A stretch of DNA of 64,000 nt from Mycolicibacterium hassiacum DSM 44199 (GTDB lineage: Bacteria; Actinomycetota; Actinomycetes; Mycobacteriales; Mycobacteriaceae), in the NCBI RefSeq assembly GCF_900603025.1, contig NZ_LR026975.1, positions 5,022,001 to 5,086,000 on the forward strand, written 5' to 3'. This document shows, in pieces, positions 28,772-38,696 of the stretch. The stretch's first letter is position 1; each line of letters starts with the position of its first letter. Under the pieces are notes generated by a model. It saw only the letters and a program-made list of their open reading frames with translations. It was not told the origin of the DNA and did not search any database. A program made the position numbers and the translations under genes.

Positions 28772-31528
28772 ATGAGCCGGACGATCGACCGCCCGGGGCA
28801 GGCCGAGGTGGTCGAGGACTTTCTCGCCGCGGCGCGCAGCGGCTCGGCGGCGCTCATCATCGAGGGCGAGGCCGGGATCGGGAAGACCACGGTGTGGCTG
28901 AGCGCGACGGAAGTCGCCGCACGCCGGGGTTTCCAGGTGCTCGTCGCGCGCCCGTCGGCGGCCGAGTCGGTACTGGCCTACGGATCGCTGGCGGACATGC
29001 TCGGCGGCGTCGACCCCGGCATGTGGGAACACCTTCCGGCGCCGCAGCGCGCCGCGCTCGAGCGGGTGCTGCTGCGCGCCGACGGCACCGGCCCGGTCGA
29101 TCAACGCGCCGTGGCGGCCGGGTTCCGGTCGGTGGTGGATGCGTTGGCCGGCGCCGGACCGGTGCTGCTCGCGATCGACGATCTGCAGTGGCTCGACACC
29201 TCCAGCAGGCTGGTGATCGAGTTCGCCGCCCGCCGGATGCCCGCCGGCGTCGGTCTGCTCGCCACGCTGCGCACCGACCCGAGCGCCCCGGCCAACGCCT
29301 CCTGGGTGCAGTTGCGCGACCCGCAGGCGGTGCGCCGAATGGTGTTGCCGCCGTTCGGGTTGGCGAGCCTGCGCGAGCTGCTGCTGGCCAGGCTGGGGCG
29401 GTCGTTCTCCCGGGCCGCACTGGTGCGGATACACGAGATCGCCCGGGGAAACCCGTTCTACGCACTCGAACTCGCCCGGGCTACGACCGACGATCGCATC
29501 GTCCGGCTACCCGACAGCCTGGCCGAACTGGTCCGCGCCCGCATCGACCGGTTGTCCGAGGAGGCCAGGACCGCGCTGCTGGCGGTGTCGTGCTCGTCCA
29601 CCCCGACCGTCGAACGCGTCGCCCGCGCCACCGAATCCCACCCCGAGGCCGTGATCGGTGTGCTGGCGGAGGCGATCGACGACGGGATCGTGAGCGTCGA
29701 AGGGCACCAGATCCGGTTCACCCACCCCCTGCTGGCCCACGGCGTGCACGACGGGGCGAGCTTCGCCCTGCGCCGGTCCATGCACCGGCGGCTGGCCGGG
29801 ATCGAAACCGAACCCGAACTGCGGGCCCGTCATCTGGCGATGGCCGCGGTGTCCGGTGATCCGGACACGCTGGCCTGTCTGGACGCCGCCGCACAGTCCG
29901 CCCGCCGCCGCGGGGCGCCCGCCGCGGCAGCCGAACTAGCCGATCTGGCGATAGGTCTCGGTGGCGACACACCGCAGCGGCGAATCGTCTCGGCCCGCAA
30001 CCACTTCGACGCCGGCGACGGTGAGCGGGCACGCAAGGTGCTGAAACACGGTCTGGCCGCGCTGGAAGCCGGCCCCGAGCGCGCCGAGATGCTCAGCCTG
30101 CTCGGTGCGATCGAGGCGCTGGACGGCAGCTACCTGGACGCCGCGCAGCTGTTGCAGCGAGCCATCGACGAGGTCGGCGACGAACCCGCGTCACGTGCGC
30201 GGTTCCTGGTGCTCCAGGCGTTCGCCCGGCTCAACATCGGCCGCCGGGACACCGCGGCGGCCGATGTCGACGAGGCGGTGGCGTGCGCGATCCGGTGCGG
30301 CAACGCGCATCTGCTCAGTCAGGCGCTGGCCATGCAGTGCCTGATGGACTGCGTGCGGGGCCGGGATTTCGACCCGGCGAAGATGCGGCGGGCACTGGAG
30401 TTGGAGGATCCGGGGGCGGAATGCCTGGCGCTCACCCGCCCGAAGAACCTGCACGCCATGGTGCTGGCCTACACCGGGCAGCTCGACGAAGCCGCCCGCG
30501 CCACCCGGGGTATCGCCGAGGACTGTGCCGACCGCGGCGAGGAGGTGGACCAGCTCTTCAGCTACTTCCATCGGGTGTTGGTCGAGATCTGGCGTGGTGA
30601 CCTGCACGCAGCCGACGAGATCGGCTCGGAAGCAATCGAATTGGCGCAGATGCTGGACGGCGGCGTCACGCGCGGCGTAGGGCTGATGCTGCAGCACTTC
30701 CTGGCCTGCTATCGCGGTGAGGTGGAGCGGGCGCGCCGGCTCGGCTCCGAGGCGCTGACGGCGCTGGAACCCTCGTACTGCGGCATCCTGATCAACCTGG
30801 TGGTCACGCTCAACGGCTTTCTGGAGGTGTCGCAGGGCAACTATCCTCAGGCCGTCGACGTGCTGGAACCGCTTCTGGCGCAACTCGATCCGGACCTCAA
30901 CGGCACCGAGATCATCGTCGGGTGGTTCCTGCCCGACCTCGCCGAGGCGCTGATTCACAGCGGCCGGGGCGGCGACGCCGAGCCGCTGGTGGCCGCGCTG
31001 GAACGCAACGGCCGCCGGTTGGATCGGGCCTGGATGACGGCCGTCGGCGGCCGCTGCCGGGCCATGCTGCTGGCCGCCGGCGGCGACGTGGACGCCGCGG
31101 TGCGGACCGCCGAGGAGGCGATGCGCGCGCACGACCGGACCCCGATGCGGTTCGAACGCGCCCGCACCCTGCTGGTGCTCGGTCAACTGCAGCGGCGGCG
31201 CCGCCGCCGCGACGCGGCCACGGTCGCGCTGCGGGAGGCGTTGGACGCCTTCGAACGCATCGGAACACCGCTGTGGGCCGAACGCGCCCGGGCCGAACTG
31301 CACCGCGGTGAACTCGGCGCCGGGTTCGCCGGGCTGTCGGAGACCGAACGGCGGGTGGCCGAGCTCTCGGCGGCGGGGATGACCAATCGCGATGTCGCCG
31401 CCACGCTGTTCATCAGCCCGAAGACGGTCGAGACCTATCTCGGCCGGATATACCGCAAACTCGGCATCCACTCCCGGGCCGAGCTCGGGCGGCTGATGGC
31501 CGAACAGCACCAACCCGACGACAAGTGA
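28772..31528 (+). CDS. Large LuxR-family regulator with ATPase domain (LAL type)
   Basis: This 918-residue regulator of the MalT/LAL class has an N-terminal P-loop ATPase (Walker A EGEAGIGKTTVW at about residues 31-42; Walker B VLLAIDDLQWLD near 135) and a middle region of helical, TPR-like repeats (about residues 350-840, Ala/Leu/Glu-rich). A C-terminal LuxR helix-turn-helix follows: LSETERRVAELSAAGMTNRD, then VAATLFISPKTVETYLGRIYRKLG, about residues 855-905. ATP and an unknown ligand should switch DNA binding. The family is expanded in mycobacteria. The adjacent lipoprotein gene 64 bp downstream is a possible target or partner, but nothing in the sequence proves it. Confidence 0.9.
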   Translation: MSRTIDRPGQAEVVEDFLAAARSGSAALIIEGEAGIGKTTVWLSATEVAARRGFQVLVARPSAAESVLAYGSLADMLGGVDPGMWEHLPAPQRAALERVLLRADGTGPVDQRAVAAGFRSVVDALAGAGPVLLAIDDLQWLDTSSRLVIEFAARRMPAGVGLLATLRTDPSAPANASWVQLRDPQAVRRMVLPPFGLASLRELLLARLGRSFSRAALVRIHEIARGNPFYALELARATTDDRIVRLPDSLAELVRARIDRLSEEARTALLAVSCSSTPTVERVARATESHPEAVIGVLAEAIDDGIVSVEGHQIRFTHPLLAHGVHDGASFALRRSMHRRLAGIETEPELRARHLAMAAVSGDPDTLACLDAAAQSARRRGAPAAAAELADLAIGLGGDTPQRRIVSARNHFDAGDGERARKVLKHGLAALEAGPERAEMLSLLGAIEALDGSYLDAAQLLQRAIDEVGDEPASRARFLVLQAFARLNIGRRDTAAADVDEAVACAIRCGNAHLLSQALAMQCLMDCVRGRDFDPAKMRRALELEDPGAECLALTRPKNLHAMVLAYTGQLDEAARATRGIAEDCADRGEEVDQLFSYFHRVLVEIWRGDLHAADEIGSEAIELAQMLDGGVTRGVGLMLQHFLACYRGEVERARRLGSEALTALEPSYCGILINLVVTLNGFLEVSQGNYPQAVDVLEPLLAQLDPDLNGTEIIVGWFLPDLAEALIHSGRGGDAEPLVAALERNGRRLDRAWMTAVGGRCRAMLLAAGGDVDAAVRTAEEAMRAHDRTPMRFERARTLLVLGQLQRRRRRRDAATVALREALDAFERIGTPLWAERARAELHRGELGAGFAGLSETERRVAELSAAGMTNRDVAATLFISPKTVETYLGRIYRKLGIHSRAELGRLMAEQHQPDDK

Positions 31529-31592
31529 CGCAAGTCATTGCCGCGGCGACTATTCTGGCCCGAACACTTCGCATGATCGGGGGTGGTTTCCG

Positions 31593-33233
31593 GTGGGGGT
31601 TCGCGGTGCGCGGCAAACGCTTGCCGTGGTGATGGTGGTGCTGCTGGCGGCGGCCTGCACGAAGGGTGAGCAACCGCAACAACCCGCGCCGGAACCCGAA
31701 CCCGTCACGTCGGCTCCGCCGGTCGCCGGCACGGTCGTCGACGGGGTGCGGATCGAGGTGAGCACCGCTGCGGCCGACGAGGCCGCGGAGCTGACCGTCG
31801 GCCCCGGCGACGCGCCCGCCCCGGAGGCGGCGGCCCTGGTCGCCTCGACCGGGTCCGTGCGCGCCGAACTCGACGGCGGGCGGGTCCAGCCCGCCGGGCC
31901 GGTCACGCTGAGCTTCGATCTGTCCGGCCGCCCCGATCTCGCCGGCGCGATCACCGAAGGCGTCATCCCGGTCGTCGAATCGGTGTCGACCACCGACCCC
32001 GCGGAACGCGACATGTTCCCGGCCACCTGGGACGCGGCGACCAAGACGGTCACCGCCGAGGTCGATCACCTCAGCGATTTCTGGGTCAGCCTGTTCAACG
32101 TCGGAAAGGCGATCGCCGACGGTGTCGGCCGGGTCTTCGAACTCGCGCGCGGCGACTCGCGCTCACCGTGCCGAAAGAAGAGCGAGCTGACGATCGGGGA
32201 CACCGAGTACGTGCTGACCGCGGTGAGCCCGGGTGCGGTCGCCGGGTGCCTGGTCGACGACGGCGGCGCGGTCGCCATCGACTTCGAGAACGCCACCGGC
32301 GCGTTCTACTCCATCGCCGTCAGTCCCGAATCGGCGGGCGGAAACTGGGTTGTCACCGAGGTGTTGGACATGGGCGACGCCGGCGGGTCGCTGTTCTCCA
32401 GCATCATTCCCAACAGCAAGGGTGTGCTGGCCGGGCGGTCTAAGGGGCGACTGACCCTCAACAAGGGCGTCACCGAGGCCGATGTGCGGATGACACCCCA
32501 GCAGCAGGGGATCCTGGTCAAGGCACTGCTGGCCGGGATCGACATGTTCGGGATCGACCTGAAACGGTTCGACGGCATCAGCGAGGGCTGGGACTGCCTG
32601 GCCAACGCGATCAACGTGACCCAGATCGACGCGGGTGTCACGGCCGGGGAACTCGACGGGTTCATCAACGGTTTCGCGCAGTGCGCGATCGCCGCCGGAG
32701 AGGCATCGGCCGATGTCGTGAAGAAGGCTGCGCTGCACCGGTTGGGCGTCGCCGTGCTGCTGCTGGCCGAGCTGCCCCATGTGTTGTGGGACTTCGTGGC
32801 CGTCGGCCTGGAGGAACTCGGCGGCAACGCGGAGAAGGACTTCCGGCTGCGCAGCACCACCCGAACCACCACGACGCCGGCGCCCCCGCCCGCCGACCCG
32901 GTGATCGACCGGATCGACCTGACCACCTGGGCGTACGACCGCGTGGAGGGCAACACCTACGTCGCCGACAACACCGGCGGCAAGAAGATCACGGTGTACT
33001 TCAAGTCGATGGCCGGTGACGAGGTGGTCAAATCGGGATGCAAAGCGACAGTGCGGATCCAGGGCCCCGGCACCGACAAGACCGCCACGACGTCGAACTG
33101 CTCCACGTTCAATCCGGGTGTGACGGTCGACGCCCGCCGGCCGGGCAACCACACGGTGACGGTCACGGTGGAGCCGGAGGGCCGGGCACCGATCACCGAA
33201 CAGGTGGTGGTGACGGTGCTGCCGCACCGCTGA
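31593..33233 (+). CDS. Large lipoprotein, unknown function
   Basis: This 546-residue protein starts at GTG 31593 and has a signal peptide with lipobox LLAAAC. A proline/glutamate-rich linker (EQPQQPAPEPEPVTSAPP) follows. The region from about residue 50 to 165 resembles a beta-rich extracellular domain (GTVVDGVRIEVSTAAADEAAELTVGPGD). The middle part (about 195-430) has paired cysteines, and the end (DPVIDRIDLTTWAYDRVEGN to VTVLPHR) again looks like an immunoglobulin-type domain preceded by a TTRTTTTPAPPPADP linker. It should be anchored on the outer face of the membrane. I do not recognise a family. Confidence 0.72.
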   Translation: MGVRGARQTLAVVMVVLLAAACTKGEQPQQPAPEPEPVTSAPPVAGTVVDGVRIEVSTAAADEAAELTVGPGDAPAPEAAALVASTGSVRAELDGGRVQPAGPVTLSFDLSGRPDLAGAITEGVIPVVESVSTTDPAERDMFPATWDAATKTVTAEVDHLSDFWVSLFNVGKAIADGVGRVFELARGDSRSPCRKKSELTIGDTEYVLTAVSPGAVAGCLVDDGGAVAIDFENATGAFYSIAVSPESAGGNWVVTEVLDMGDAGGSLFSSIIPNSKGVLAGRSKGRLTLNKGVTEADVRMTPQQQGILVKALLAGIDMFGIDLKRFDGISEGWDCLANAINVTQIDAGVTAGELDGFINGFAQCAIAAGEASADVVKKAALHRLGVAVLLLAELPHVLWDFVAVGLEELGGNAEKDFRLRSTTRTTTTPAPPPADPVIDRIDLTTWAYDRVEGNTYVADNTGGKKITVYFKSMAGDEVVKSGCKATVRIQGPGTDKTATTSNCSTFNPGVTVDARRPGNHTVTVTVEPEGRAPITEQVVVTVLPHR

Positions 33234-33297
33234 AAAGCCGCGAAATATAGGGATTCACCTGACCGCGGTGGCGGTTCGGCGCTCGTAGCATTGGCGG

Positions 33298-33615
33298 GTG
33301 AGTATTCGGGCTACGGCGTTACCGTGTTTTCTGGCCGAATGGTACCGGCCGGAGTTCGACATGCGGTTCGTCGATGACGCCATCGCTCGGCTCGAGAAGG
33401 GTACTTCTCAGATGTGTGCCGACGGCACCCCGGTGCGGTTGGTGATGACGCTGGCGATGCCCATCGACGAGGTGCTACTGGGAATTTTCACCGGCGAAAC
33501 CGATCACGCGGTGCGCAGCGCCTGCGAGCGGGCGGGCATGCCGGTCAACCGGTTGACCCCGGTGTCCGACGCCCGGATCGCCGGACCCGCGGACGGCCCG
33601 TCGAACAGTCGCTAG
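33298..33615 (+). CDS. Small protein resembling DUF4242/SCO4226-type
   Basis: This 105-residue protein starts at GTG 33298. The sequence ALPCFLAEWYRPEFDMRFVDDAIARLEKG and later VLLGIFTGETDHAVRSACERAGMPVNRL fits the small alpha/beta ferredoxin-like fold of DUF4242 proteins, where a conserved WY and a VxxACxxAGxP-type helix occur. No catalytic residues can be named. It is convergent with xthA, overlapping by 4 bp at the stop. Confidence 0.62.
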   Translation: MSIRATALPCFLAEWYRPEFDMRFVDDAIARLEKGTSQMCADGTPVRLVMTLAMPIDEVLLGIFTGETDHAVRSACERAGMPVNRLTPVSDARIAGPADGPSNSR

Positions 33616-34427
33616 GCCAGTTCCACCAGCACCGGTGCGTGGTCGCTGGGCGAACCGATGCGGTTCTTGCCGCTCTTGCGCTCGTCGCGGACGATCTCGG
33701 CGTGGGTGACCCGGTCCGCCAACGCCGGTGAGCCCAGCACGAAGTCGATGCGCATGCCCTGGTTCCGCGGGAACCGCAACTGGGTGTAGTCCCAGTAGGT
33801 GAACACCCCCGGTCCCGGGGTGAACGGGCGCACCACATCGGCGTACCCGGCGTCGACGATCGCCCGGAACGCCGCGCGTTCCGGTTCGGTGACGTGCGTG
33901 CTGCCCCGGTAGAACTCGACGTCCCACACGTCCTCGTCGGTGGGCGCGATGTTCCAGTCGCCGGTCAGCGCGATCTGTGCCGACGGGTCCTCGGCCAGCC
34001 ACTGTGTCGCGGTATTCCTCAGTGCAGCAAGCCATTCCAGCTTGTATCGGTAGTGCGGCGAGTCGACGGTACGGCCGTTGGGCACATACAGGCTCCACAC
34101 CCGCACCCCGGCGCACACCGCGCCGAGCGCGCGGGCCTCGGCGACGGCCTCGGCGTCGGGCTTGTCGCTCCAGGACGGCTGGCCGTCGAAACCGACCCGC
34201 ACGTCGTCGACGCCGACCCGCGACGCGATCGCCACCCCGTTCCACTGATTGAACCCGCAGTGCACGACCTCGTAGCCGGCGCCGGCGAACGGCATGGTGG
34301 GGAACTGCTCGTCGGAGCACTTGGTCTCCTGCATCGCCAGCACGTCGACGTCGGCGCGTTGCAACCAGTCGACCACGCGCTCCACGCGCGCCCGGATCGA
34401 GTTGACATTCCAGGTGGCCAGGCGCAT
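33612..34427 (-). CDS. xthA: Exodeoxyribonuclease III / AP endonuclease XthA
   Basis: This 271-residue enzyme repairs abasic sites and trims 3' ends. Conserved Mg2+ and catalytic residues of the exonuclease III family are visible: Asn in LATWNVNSIRAR, Glu in MQETKCSD, Tyr in VWSLYVPNGRTVDSPHYRYKLEW, Asp/Asn in ALTGDWNIAPTDEDVWD, and the closing SDHAPVLVELA (Asp-His). The RIDFVLGSPAL segment is also typical. It corresponds to Rv0427c. It lies 2 bp from the end of the upstream GNAT gene in a def-GNAT-xthA operon. Confidence 0.93.
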   Translation of the reverse strand: MRLATWNVNSIRARVERVVDWLQRADVDVLAMQETKCSDEQFPTMPFAGAGYEVVHCGFNQWNGVAIASRVGVDDVRVGFDGQPSWSDKPDAEAVAEARALGAVCAGVRVWSLYVPNGRTVDSPHYRYKLEWLAALRNTATQWLAEDPSAQIALTGDWNIAPTDEDVWDVEFYRGSTHVTEPERAAFRAIVDAGYADVVRPFTPGPGVFTYWDYTQLRFPRNQGMRIDFVLGSPALADRVTHAEIVRDERKSGKNRIGSPSDHAPVLVELA

Positions 34428-34429
34428 GG

Positions 34430-35335
34430 CTACAGGCTAGGGGAGATCCGGCGGGCGTCGATGTAGCGGCTGCGATGCTGGACGGCGAAACCCATCGACT
34501 CGTACAACGCGAGGGCGGCCGCGTTGTCGGCGAGCACCTGCACATAGGCCTGGGCCGCACCGTGGCTCGCGCCCCAGCCCAGCAGTGCGGCGCACAACCG
34601 TCGGGCGTGCCCGCGGCGCCGGTGCTCCGGATGCACCCGAACCGCCGACATGCCCAGCCACCGGCCGCCGTCCGGCGCCGCCGTCACCGCGCCCCGCCCC
34701 ACCGCCGCACCGGCGATCGAGGCGAACGTCACCACACCGTCGACGACGGCCGTCAGCACCTCGATCGGCACCTCGCGTTCGTAGATGCGCATCCACTCGG
34801 GGTCCGGGGACGGATCCAGCCGCACCGACGCGACGTCGGGCACCGAGTCCAGGCTGCGGGTCAGCACCACGGTCTCCAGATGCGGCGGCTGCCCCTGCGT
34901 CAGCCGGAACAGCCGGTCCGGCACCGACAACCAGGGGGTCAGGCCGCGCTCGGCGTACCACTGCACGATGGCCGGCAGGGCGCGGGCGTCGGCGTCGAAA
35001 CCCAGCGGCACCGCCGAATTGCCGCGGTGGGTGTGCCCGTCCGCCGCACGCAGCAGCCAACCGTCGAGCCAGCGCTGCTCGGTTCCCGGCCAGGCCAGCG
35101 CGGCGGCGTACTCGAGCTTGCGGATGTCGGCGGTGCGCACCGGGCGCGGCGGCAGCGCCTTGAGCACCACGATGTCACCGGGATCGACCTCGACGTCCTC
35201 GCCGTGTTTGGTGCGCACGGTCAGCGTCGACCCGGCCGCGACCAACTCGCCGAGCACATCTGTCATCGGCCGTTCGGAACCGGCCGGCAGTCGGTACCGG
35301 ATCATCACCCGGGTGCCGACCGCGGGAATCCGCAT
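34430..35335 (-). CDS. GNAT-family N-acetyltransferase
   Basis: This 301-residue protein matches the size and position of Rv0428c. The N-terminal ~70 residues form a small beta-barrel-like part ([39 protein letters not shown]), and the rest carries the acetyltransferase fold. The acetyl-CoA-binding motif A is MSAVRVHPEHRRRGHARRLCAALLGWG, followed by AYVQVLADNAAALALYESMGF. ATG at 35335 overlaps the def stop by one base (TGATG), so translation is coupled to the deformylase. This suggests, but does not prove, an N-terminal protein modification role. Confidence 0.87.
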   Translation of the reverse strand: MRIPAVGTRVMIRYRLPAGSERPMTDVLGELVAAGSTLTVRTKHGEDVEVDPGDIVVLKALPPRPVRTADIRKLEYAAALAWPGTEQRWLDGWLLRAADGHTHRGNSAVPLGFDADARALPAIVQWYAERGLTPWLSVPDRLFRLTQGQPPHLETVVLTRSLDSVPDVASVRLDPSPDPEWMRIYEREVPIEVLTAVVDGVVTFASIAGAAVGRGAVTAAPDGGRWLGMSAVRVHPEHRRRGHARRLCAALLGWGASHGAAQAYVQVLADNAAALALYESMGFAVQHRSRYIDARRISPSL

Positions 35336-35928
35336 CAGTGGCCGAACGGGTCGGGAACCTCGCCCGGCGTCCAACTCAACCCCGGCACGCCCCAGCCGTG
35401 CGCCTTCACCGCCCGCTTGGCCGCGCGGGCGTACCGGCCGATCAGCCGGTCCAGATACAGGTAGCCGTCCAGGTGCCCGGTCTCGTGCTGCAGCATCCGG
35501 GCGAACAGCCCGGTGCCCTCCAGGGTGACCGGCTTGCCCTCCTCGTCGACGCCGGTGACCCGGGCCCACTTCGCCCGGCCGGTGGGGAACTGCTCACCGG
35601 GCACCGACAGGCAGCCCTCCTCGTCGGCGTCGGGATCGGGCATGGTCTCGGGGATCTCGGAGGTCTCCAGCACCGGGTTGATCACCGCACCGCGGCGGCG
35701 CGACGCGCTGCCCCGGTCCTCGGCGCAGTCGTAGACGAAGATCCGCTTGGACACGCCGATCTGATTGGCCGCCAGGCCCACCCCGTTGGCCGCGTCCATC
35801 GTCTCGAACATGTCGTTGATGAGCTCGCGGATGTCGTCGGGCACCGAACCGTCCTCGTTGAGGGTCACCGGTTCGGTGGGCGTGTGCAGAACGGGGTCAC
35901 CGACGATACGGATGGGATGGACAGCCAC
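35335..35928 (-). CDS. def: Peptide deformylase Def
   Basis: This 197-residue metalloenzyme removes the formyl group from nascent proteins. All three motifs are present: [18 protein letters not shown] (metal-binding Cys) and QHETGHLDG (two metal-binding His and catalytic Glu). GTG at 35928 gives [14 protein letters not shown], the same beginning and length as the M. tuberculosis enzyme; a TTG two codons upstream is possible. Motif III has Gly-His-Leu where many homologues have Asp-His-Leu, which is usual for mycobacteria. It is the first gene of the def-GNAT-xthA operon. Confidence 0.95.
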   Translation of the reverse strand: MAVHPIRIVGDPVLHTPTEPVTLNEDGSVPDDIRELINDMFETMDAANGVGLAANQIGVSKRIFVYDCAEDRGSASRRRGAVINPVLETSEIPETMPDPDADEEGCLSVPGEQFPTGRAKWARVTGVDEEGKPVTLEGTGLFARMLQHETGHLDGYLYLDRLIGRYARAAKRAVKAHGWGVPGLSWTPGEVPDPFGH

Positions 35929-36063
35929 GGACAAAGCTTATGTCGGCGATCCTTATCACCCGACTCGCGGGGCTGGCTGCCGCATGACGTTTGCAAGCCG
36001 TGATTGAATACTCGCCGAACAACATCGATGTCATTTCGAGTGTCGGAGGGGTCCAGGAGCGAT

Positions 36064-36378
36064 ATGGACGGCGCAATCGCGCGTACTGAGCAATCCGGAG
36101 ACGACCCTGAACTGACCGGTGGGCTGACTCGGCGCGAGCTCGATATTTTGGCCTTCGAACGTCAGTGGTGGAAGTACGCCGGCTCCAAGGAGGACGCCAT
36201 CAAGGAGTTGTTCTCGATGTCGGCCACCCGCTACTACCAGATCCTCAACGCGCTGATCGACCGTCCGGAGGCGCTCGCCGCCGATCCCATGCTGGTCAAG
36301 CGTCTGCGGCGGCTCCGGGCCAGTCGGCAGAAGGCGCGCGCGGCGCGGCGTCTCGGTATCGACCTGAACAACACCTGA
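36064..36378 (+). CDS. DUF3263 DNA-binding-like protein
   Basis: This 104-residue protein corresponds to Rv0430. The conserved DUF3263 core runs from about residue 19 (GLTRRELDILAFERQWWKYAGSKEDAIKELFSMSATRYYQILNALIDRPEALAADP) and looks like a helix-turn-helix; the C-terminus is very basic (LRRLRASRQKARAARRLG). ATG at 36064 has AGGAG close upstream. It is divergent from def and lies 37 bp upstream of the LytR_C gene. A nucleic-acid-binding regulatory role is inferred. Confidence 0.87.
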   Translation: MDGAIARTEQSGDDPELTGGLTRRELDILAFERQWWKYAGSKEDAIKELFSMSATRYYQILNALIDRPEALAADPMLVKRLRRLRASRQKARAARRLGIDLNNT

Positions 36379-36415
36379 GCCCCGTGCGGCCGGCGCGCTG
36401 GATACAGTGGGCGCG

Positions 36416-36883
36416 ATGAACAAGCGCAACTCGTCGGGTCTGCCGCTGCGGGCCATGGTCATGGTCCTGCTGTTTCTGGGTGTGGTCTTCCTGCTGGTCG
36501 GTCTGGAGGCCATGGGTTCCGACGACGAGGACGACGAGCCGGCCACGATCGCCACCACCACGCTGACCACCACGACGACGACCCCCACCACCACGTCGAA
36601 ACCGGCCGCGGCGCGCCCGCCGGTGCGGGTCTACAACATCTCCGAGGTTCCCGGTGCCGCGCAGACCATGGCCGACCGGCTGCGCGAAGAGGGCTGGGAC
36701 GTTGCCGAGACCGGCAACCTGGAGTTGCCGAACGTGACCGCCACGACCGTGTTCTTCTCCGACGCCCCCGGCGAGCGGGAGGCCGCCGACGAGCTCGGAG
36801 AGCTGGTCAATGCCCCGGTCGAGCCCCGGGTGCCGGAACTCGCCGACCAACCGCCCGGCATCGTGGTGGTGGTGACCGGCTAG
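36416..36883 (+). CDS. LytR_C-domain membrane protein (Rv0431-like)
   Basis: This 155-residue protein has a short basic N-terminus, one membrane segment ([21 protein letters not shown]), a Thr-rich linker ([17 protein letters not shown]) and a LytR/cpsA-type C-terminal domain ([32 protein letters not shown]). The layout matches Rv0431, which has been linked to vesicle release in M. tuberculosis. The domain is extracytoplasmic. It lies upstream of sodC in the conserved order. Confidence 0.86.
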   Translation: MNKRNSSGLPLRAMVMVLLFLGVVFLLVGLEAMGSDDEDDEPATIATTTLTTTTTTPTTTSKPAAARPPVRVYNISEVPGAAQTMADRLREEGWDVAETGNLELPNVTATTVFFSDAPGEREAADELGELVNAPVEPRVPELADQPPGIVVVVTG

Positions 36884-36893
36884 GCTCTTGCAC

Positions 36894-37580
36894 ATGCTCA
36901 AGACTGTTGCCGTCGCAGCCACGTTCGCTGTCCCCGCGCTCGCGCTGAGCGCCTGCAGCAATCCGCACGAGATCGCATCCGAGCCCGGGACCACCCCGCC
37001 GGTCTGGACGGGTTCCCCGGCCCCGGCGTCCCCGGACGCGGGCGAGCACGGCAGCCAGTCGGGCCAGAAGCTGACCGCGGACCTGAAGAGCCCCGACGGC
37101 AGCACCGTCGCCAAGGCCGAGATCGAGTTCGACGACGACTACGCGACCGTCACGGTCCGCACCACCCAGACCGGTCGGCTCACCCCCGGGTTCCACGGTC
37201 TGCACATCCACCAGATCGGCAAGTGCGAGGCCAACTCGGTCGCCCCGACCGGCGGTGCGCCGGGCGACTTCAACTCCGCCGGCGGGCATTTCCAGGTGCC
37301 CGGCCACAGCGGCCACCCGTCCAGCGGTGACCTGACCTCGCTGCAGGTCCGCGAGGACGGCTCGGCGTTGCTGGTCACCACCACCGACGCGTTCACCGCG
37401 GAGGAGCTGCTGGACAACGACGGGGCCGCGATCATCATCCACGAGAAGCCGGACAACTTCGCCAACATCCCGCCGGAGCGGTATCAGCAGGTCAACGGCA
37501 ACCCGCCGCCGGACGAGACCACGCTGGCCACCGGCGACGCCGGGAAGCGCGTGGCCTGCGGTGTCATCCGTACCGGATAG
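36894..37580 (+). CDS. sodC: Superoxide dismutase [Cu-Zn], lipoprotein SodC
   Basis: This 228-residue lipoprotein has the lipobox ALSAC and a Pro/Ser/Gly linker before the dismutase domain. Copper ligands are in [12 protein letters not shown] (His-x-His) and in [11 protein letters not shown]; a further His lies in GGHFQVPG. Cysteines in GKCEAN and VACGVI can form the structural disulfide. It is expected at the outer face of the membrane, where it removes superoxide, and corresponds to Rv0432. Its 3' end overlaps the next gene's GTG start by 20 bp. Confidence 0.94.
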   Translation: MLKTVAVAATFAVPALALSACSNPHEIASEPGTTPPVWTGSPAPASPDAGEHGSQSGQKLTADLKSPDGSTVAKAEIEFDDDYATVTVRTTQTGRLTPGFHGLHIHQIGKCEANSVAPTGGAPGDFNSAGGHFQVPGHSGHPSSGDLTSLQVREDGSALLVTTTDAFTAEELLDNDGAAIIIHEKPDNFANIPPERYQQVNGNPPPDETTLATGDAGKRVACGVIRTG

Positions 37581-38694
37581 CCACCACATCGATTTCGCCG
37601 GTTCACCGCGACCGACGGTCGGGGTGGAGTGGGAGTTCGCGCTCGTCGACGCGGTCACCCGCGACGTCAGCAACGCCGCCACCCAGGTGATCCACGAACT
37701 GGGCGAGAACAACCCACGCGTCCACAAGGAACTGCTGCGCAACACCGTCGAGATCGTCACCGGGGTGTGCGACACCGTCCCGGAGGCGATGGACGATCTG
37801 CGCGGCACCCTGCGGACCGTCCGCGGGATCGTGCGCGACCGCGGCATGGAGTTGTTCTGTGCCGGCACCCATCCGTTCGCGAAGTGGACGCCCGGCAGCC
37901 TGACCGACTCCCCGCGCTACGCCGAGCTGATCAAACGCACCCAGTGGTGGGGCCGGCAGATGCTGATCTGGGGTGTGCACGTGCACGTGGGAATCTCCTC
38001 GGCCCACAAGGTGATGGCGATCATCACCGCGCTGCTCAACCACTATCCGCATCTGCTGGCCCTGTCGGCGTCCTCACCGTACTGGGACGGCGAGGACACC
38101 GGCTACGCCAGCAACCGGGCGATGATGTTTCAGCAGTTGCCGACCGCCGGCCTGCCGTTCCACTTTCAGACCTGGGCGGAGTGGGAACGGTTCGTCCACG
38201 ATCAGAAGAAGACCGGCATCATCGACCACATGAACGAGATCCGTTGGGACATCCGGCCTTCCCCGCACAACGGCACGGTGGAGGTGCGGGTGTTCGACGG
38301 GGTGTCCAATCTCGCCGAGCTGAGCGCGCTGGTGGCGCTGACGCACTGTCTGATCGTGGATCTGGACCGGCGGCTGGACGCGGGCGAGCGGTTGCCGACC
38401 ATGCCGCCCTGGCATGTTCAGGAGAACAAGTGGCGCGCAGCGCGTTACGGCCTCGACGCGATCATCATCCTGGACGCCGACAGCAATGAGCGGCTGGTCA
38501 CCGAGGATCTCGACGAGCTGCTCAACCGGCTCGAGCCGGTGGCCGCGTCGTTGCACTGCGCCGACGAATTGCGCAGGGTCAGCGACATCTACACCAACGG
38601 TGCGTCCTATCAGCGCCAGCGCCGGGTCGCCGAGGAACACGACGGCGATCTGCGCGCGGTGGTCGACGCCCTGGTAGCCGAACTGGACGTGTAG
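37561..38694 (+). CDS. Carboxylate-amine ligase (YbdK-type glutamate-cysteine ligase family)
   Basis: This 377-residue protein belongs to the GCS2/YbdK family. [13 protein letters not shown] near the N-terminus contains the conserved GxExE-type metal/substrate motif. [20 protein letters not shown] and [19 protein letters not shown] are family blocks. Mycobacteria make mycothiol rather than glutathione, so glutamate-cysteine ligase activity is not assured. It corresponds to Rv0433. The start overlaps sodC by 20 bp and the stop is 2 bp before the LON-domain gene, so the three genes form one unit. Confidence 0.88.
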   Translation: MSSVPDSHHIDFAGSPRPTVGVEWEFALVDAVTRDVSNAATQVIHELGENNPRVHKELLRNTVEIVTGVCDTVPEAMDDLRGTLRTVRGIVRDRGMELFCAGTHPFAKWTPGSLTDSPRYAELIKRTQWWGRQMLIWGVHVHVGISSAHKVMAIITALLNHYPHLLALSASSPYWDGEDTGYASNRAMMFQQLPTAGLPFHFQTWAEWERFVHDQKKTGIIDHMNEIRWDIRPSPHNGTVEVRVFDGVSNLAELSALVALTHCLIVDLDRRLDAGERLPTMPPWHVQENKWRAARYGLDAIIILDADSNERLVTEDLDELLNRLEPVAASLHCADELRRVSDIYTNGASYQRQRRVAEEHDGDLRAVVDALVAELDV

Positions 38695-38696
38695 CG

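Noticed and set aside
37561..38694. Calling the ligase GshA/EgtA
   Set aside because: The sequence fits the YbdK/GCS2 family, but mycobacteria use mycothiol and the in vivo substrate cannot be read from the sequence.
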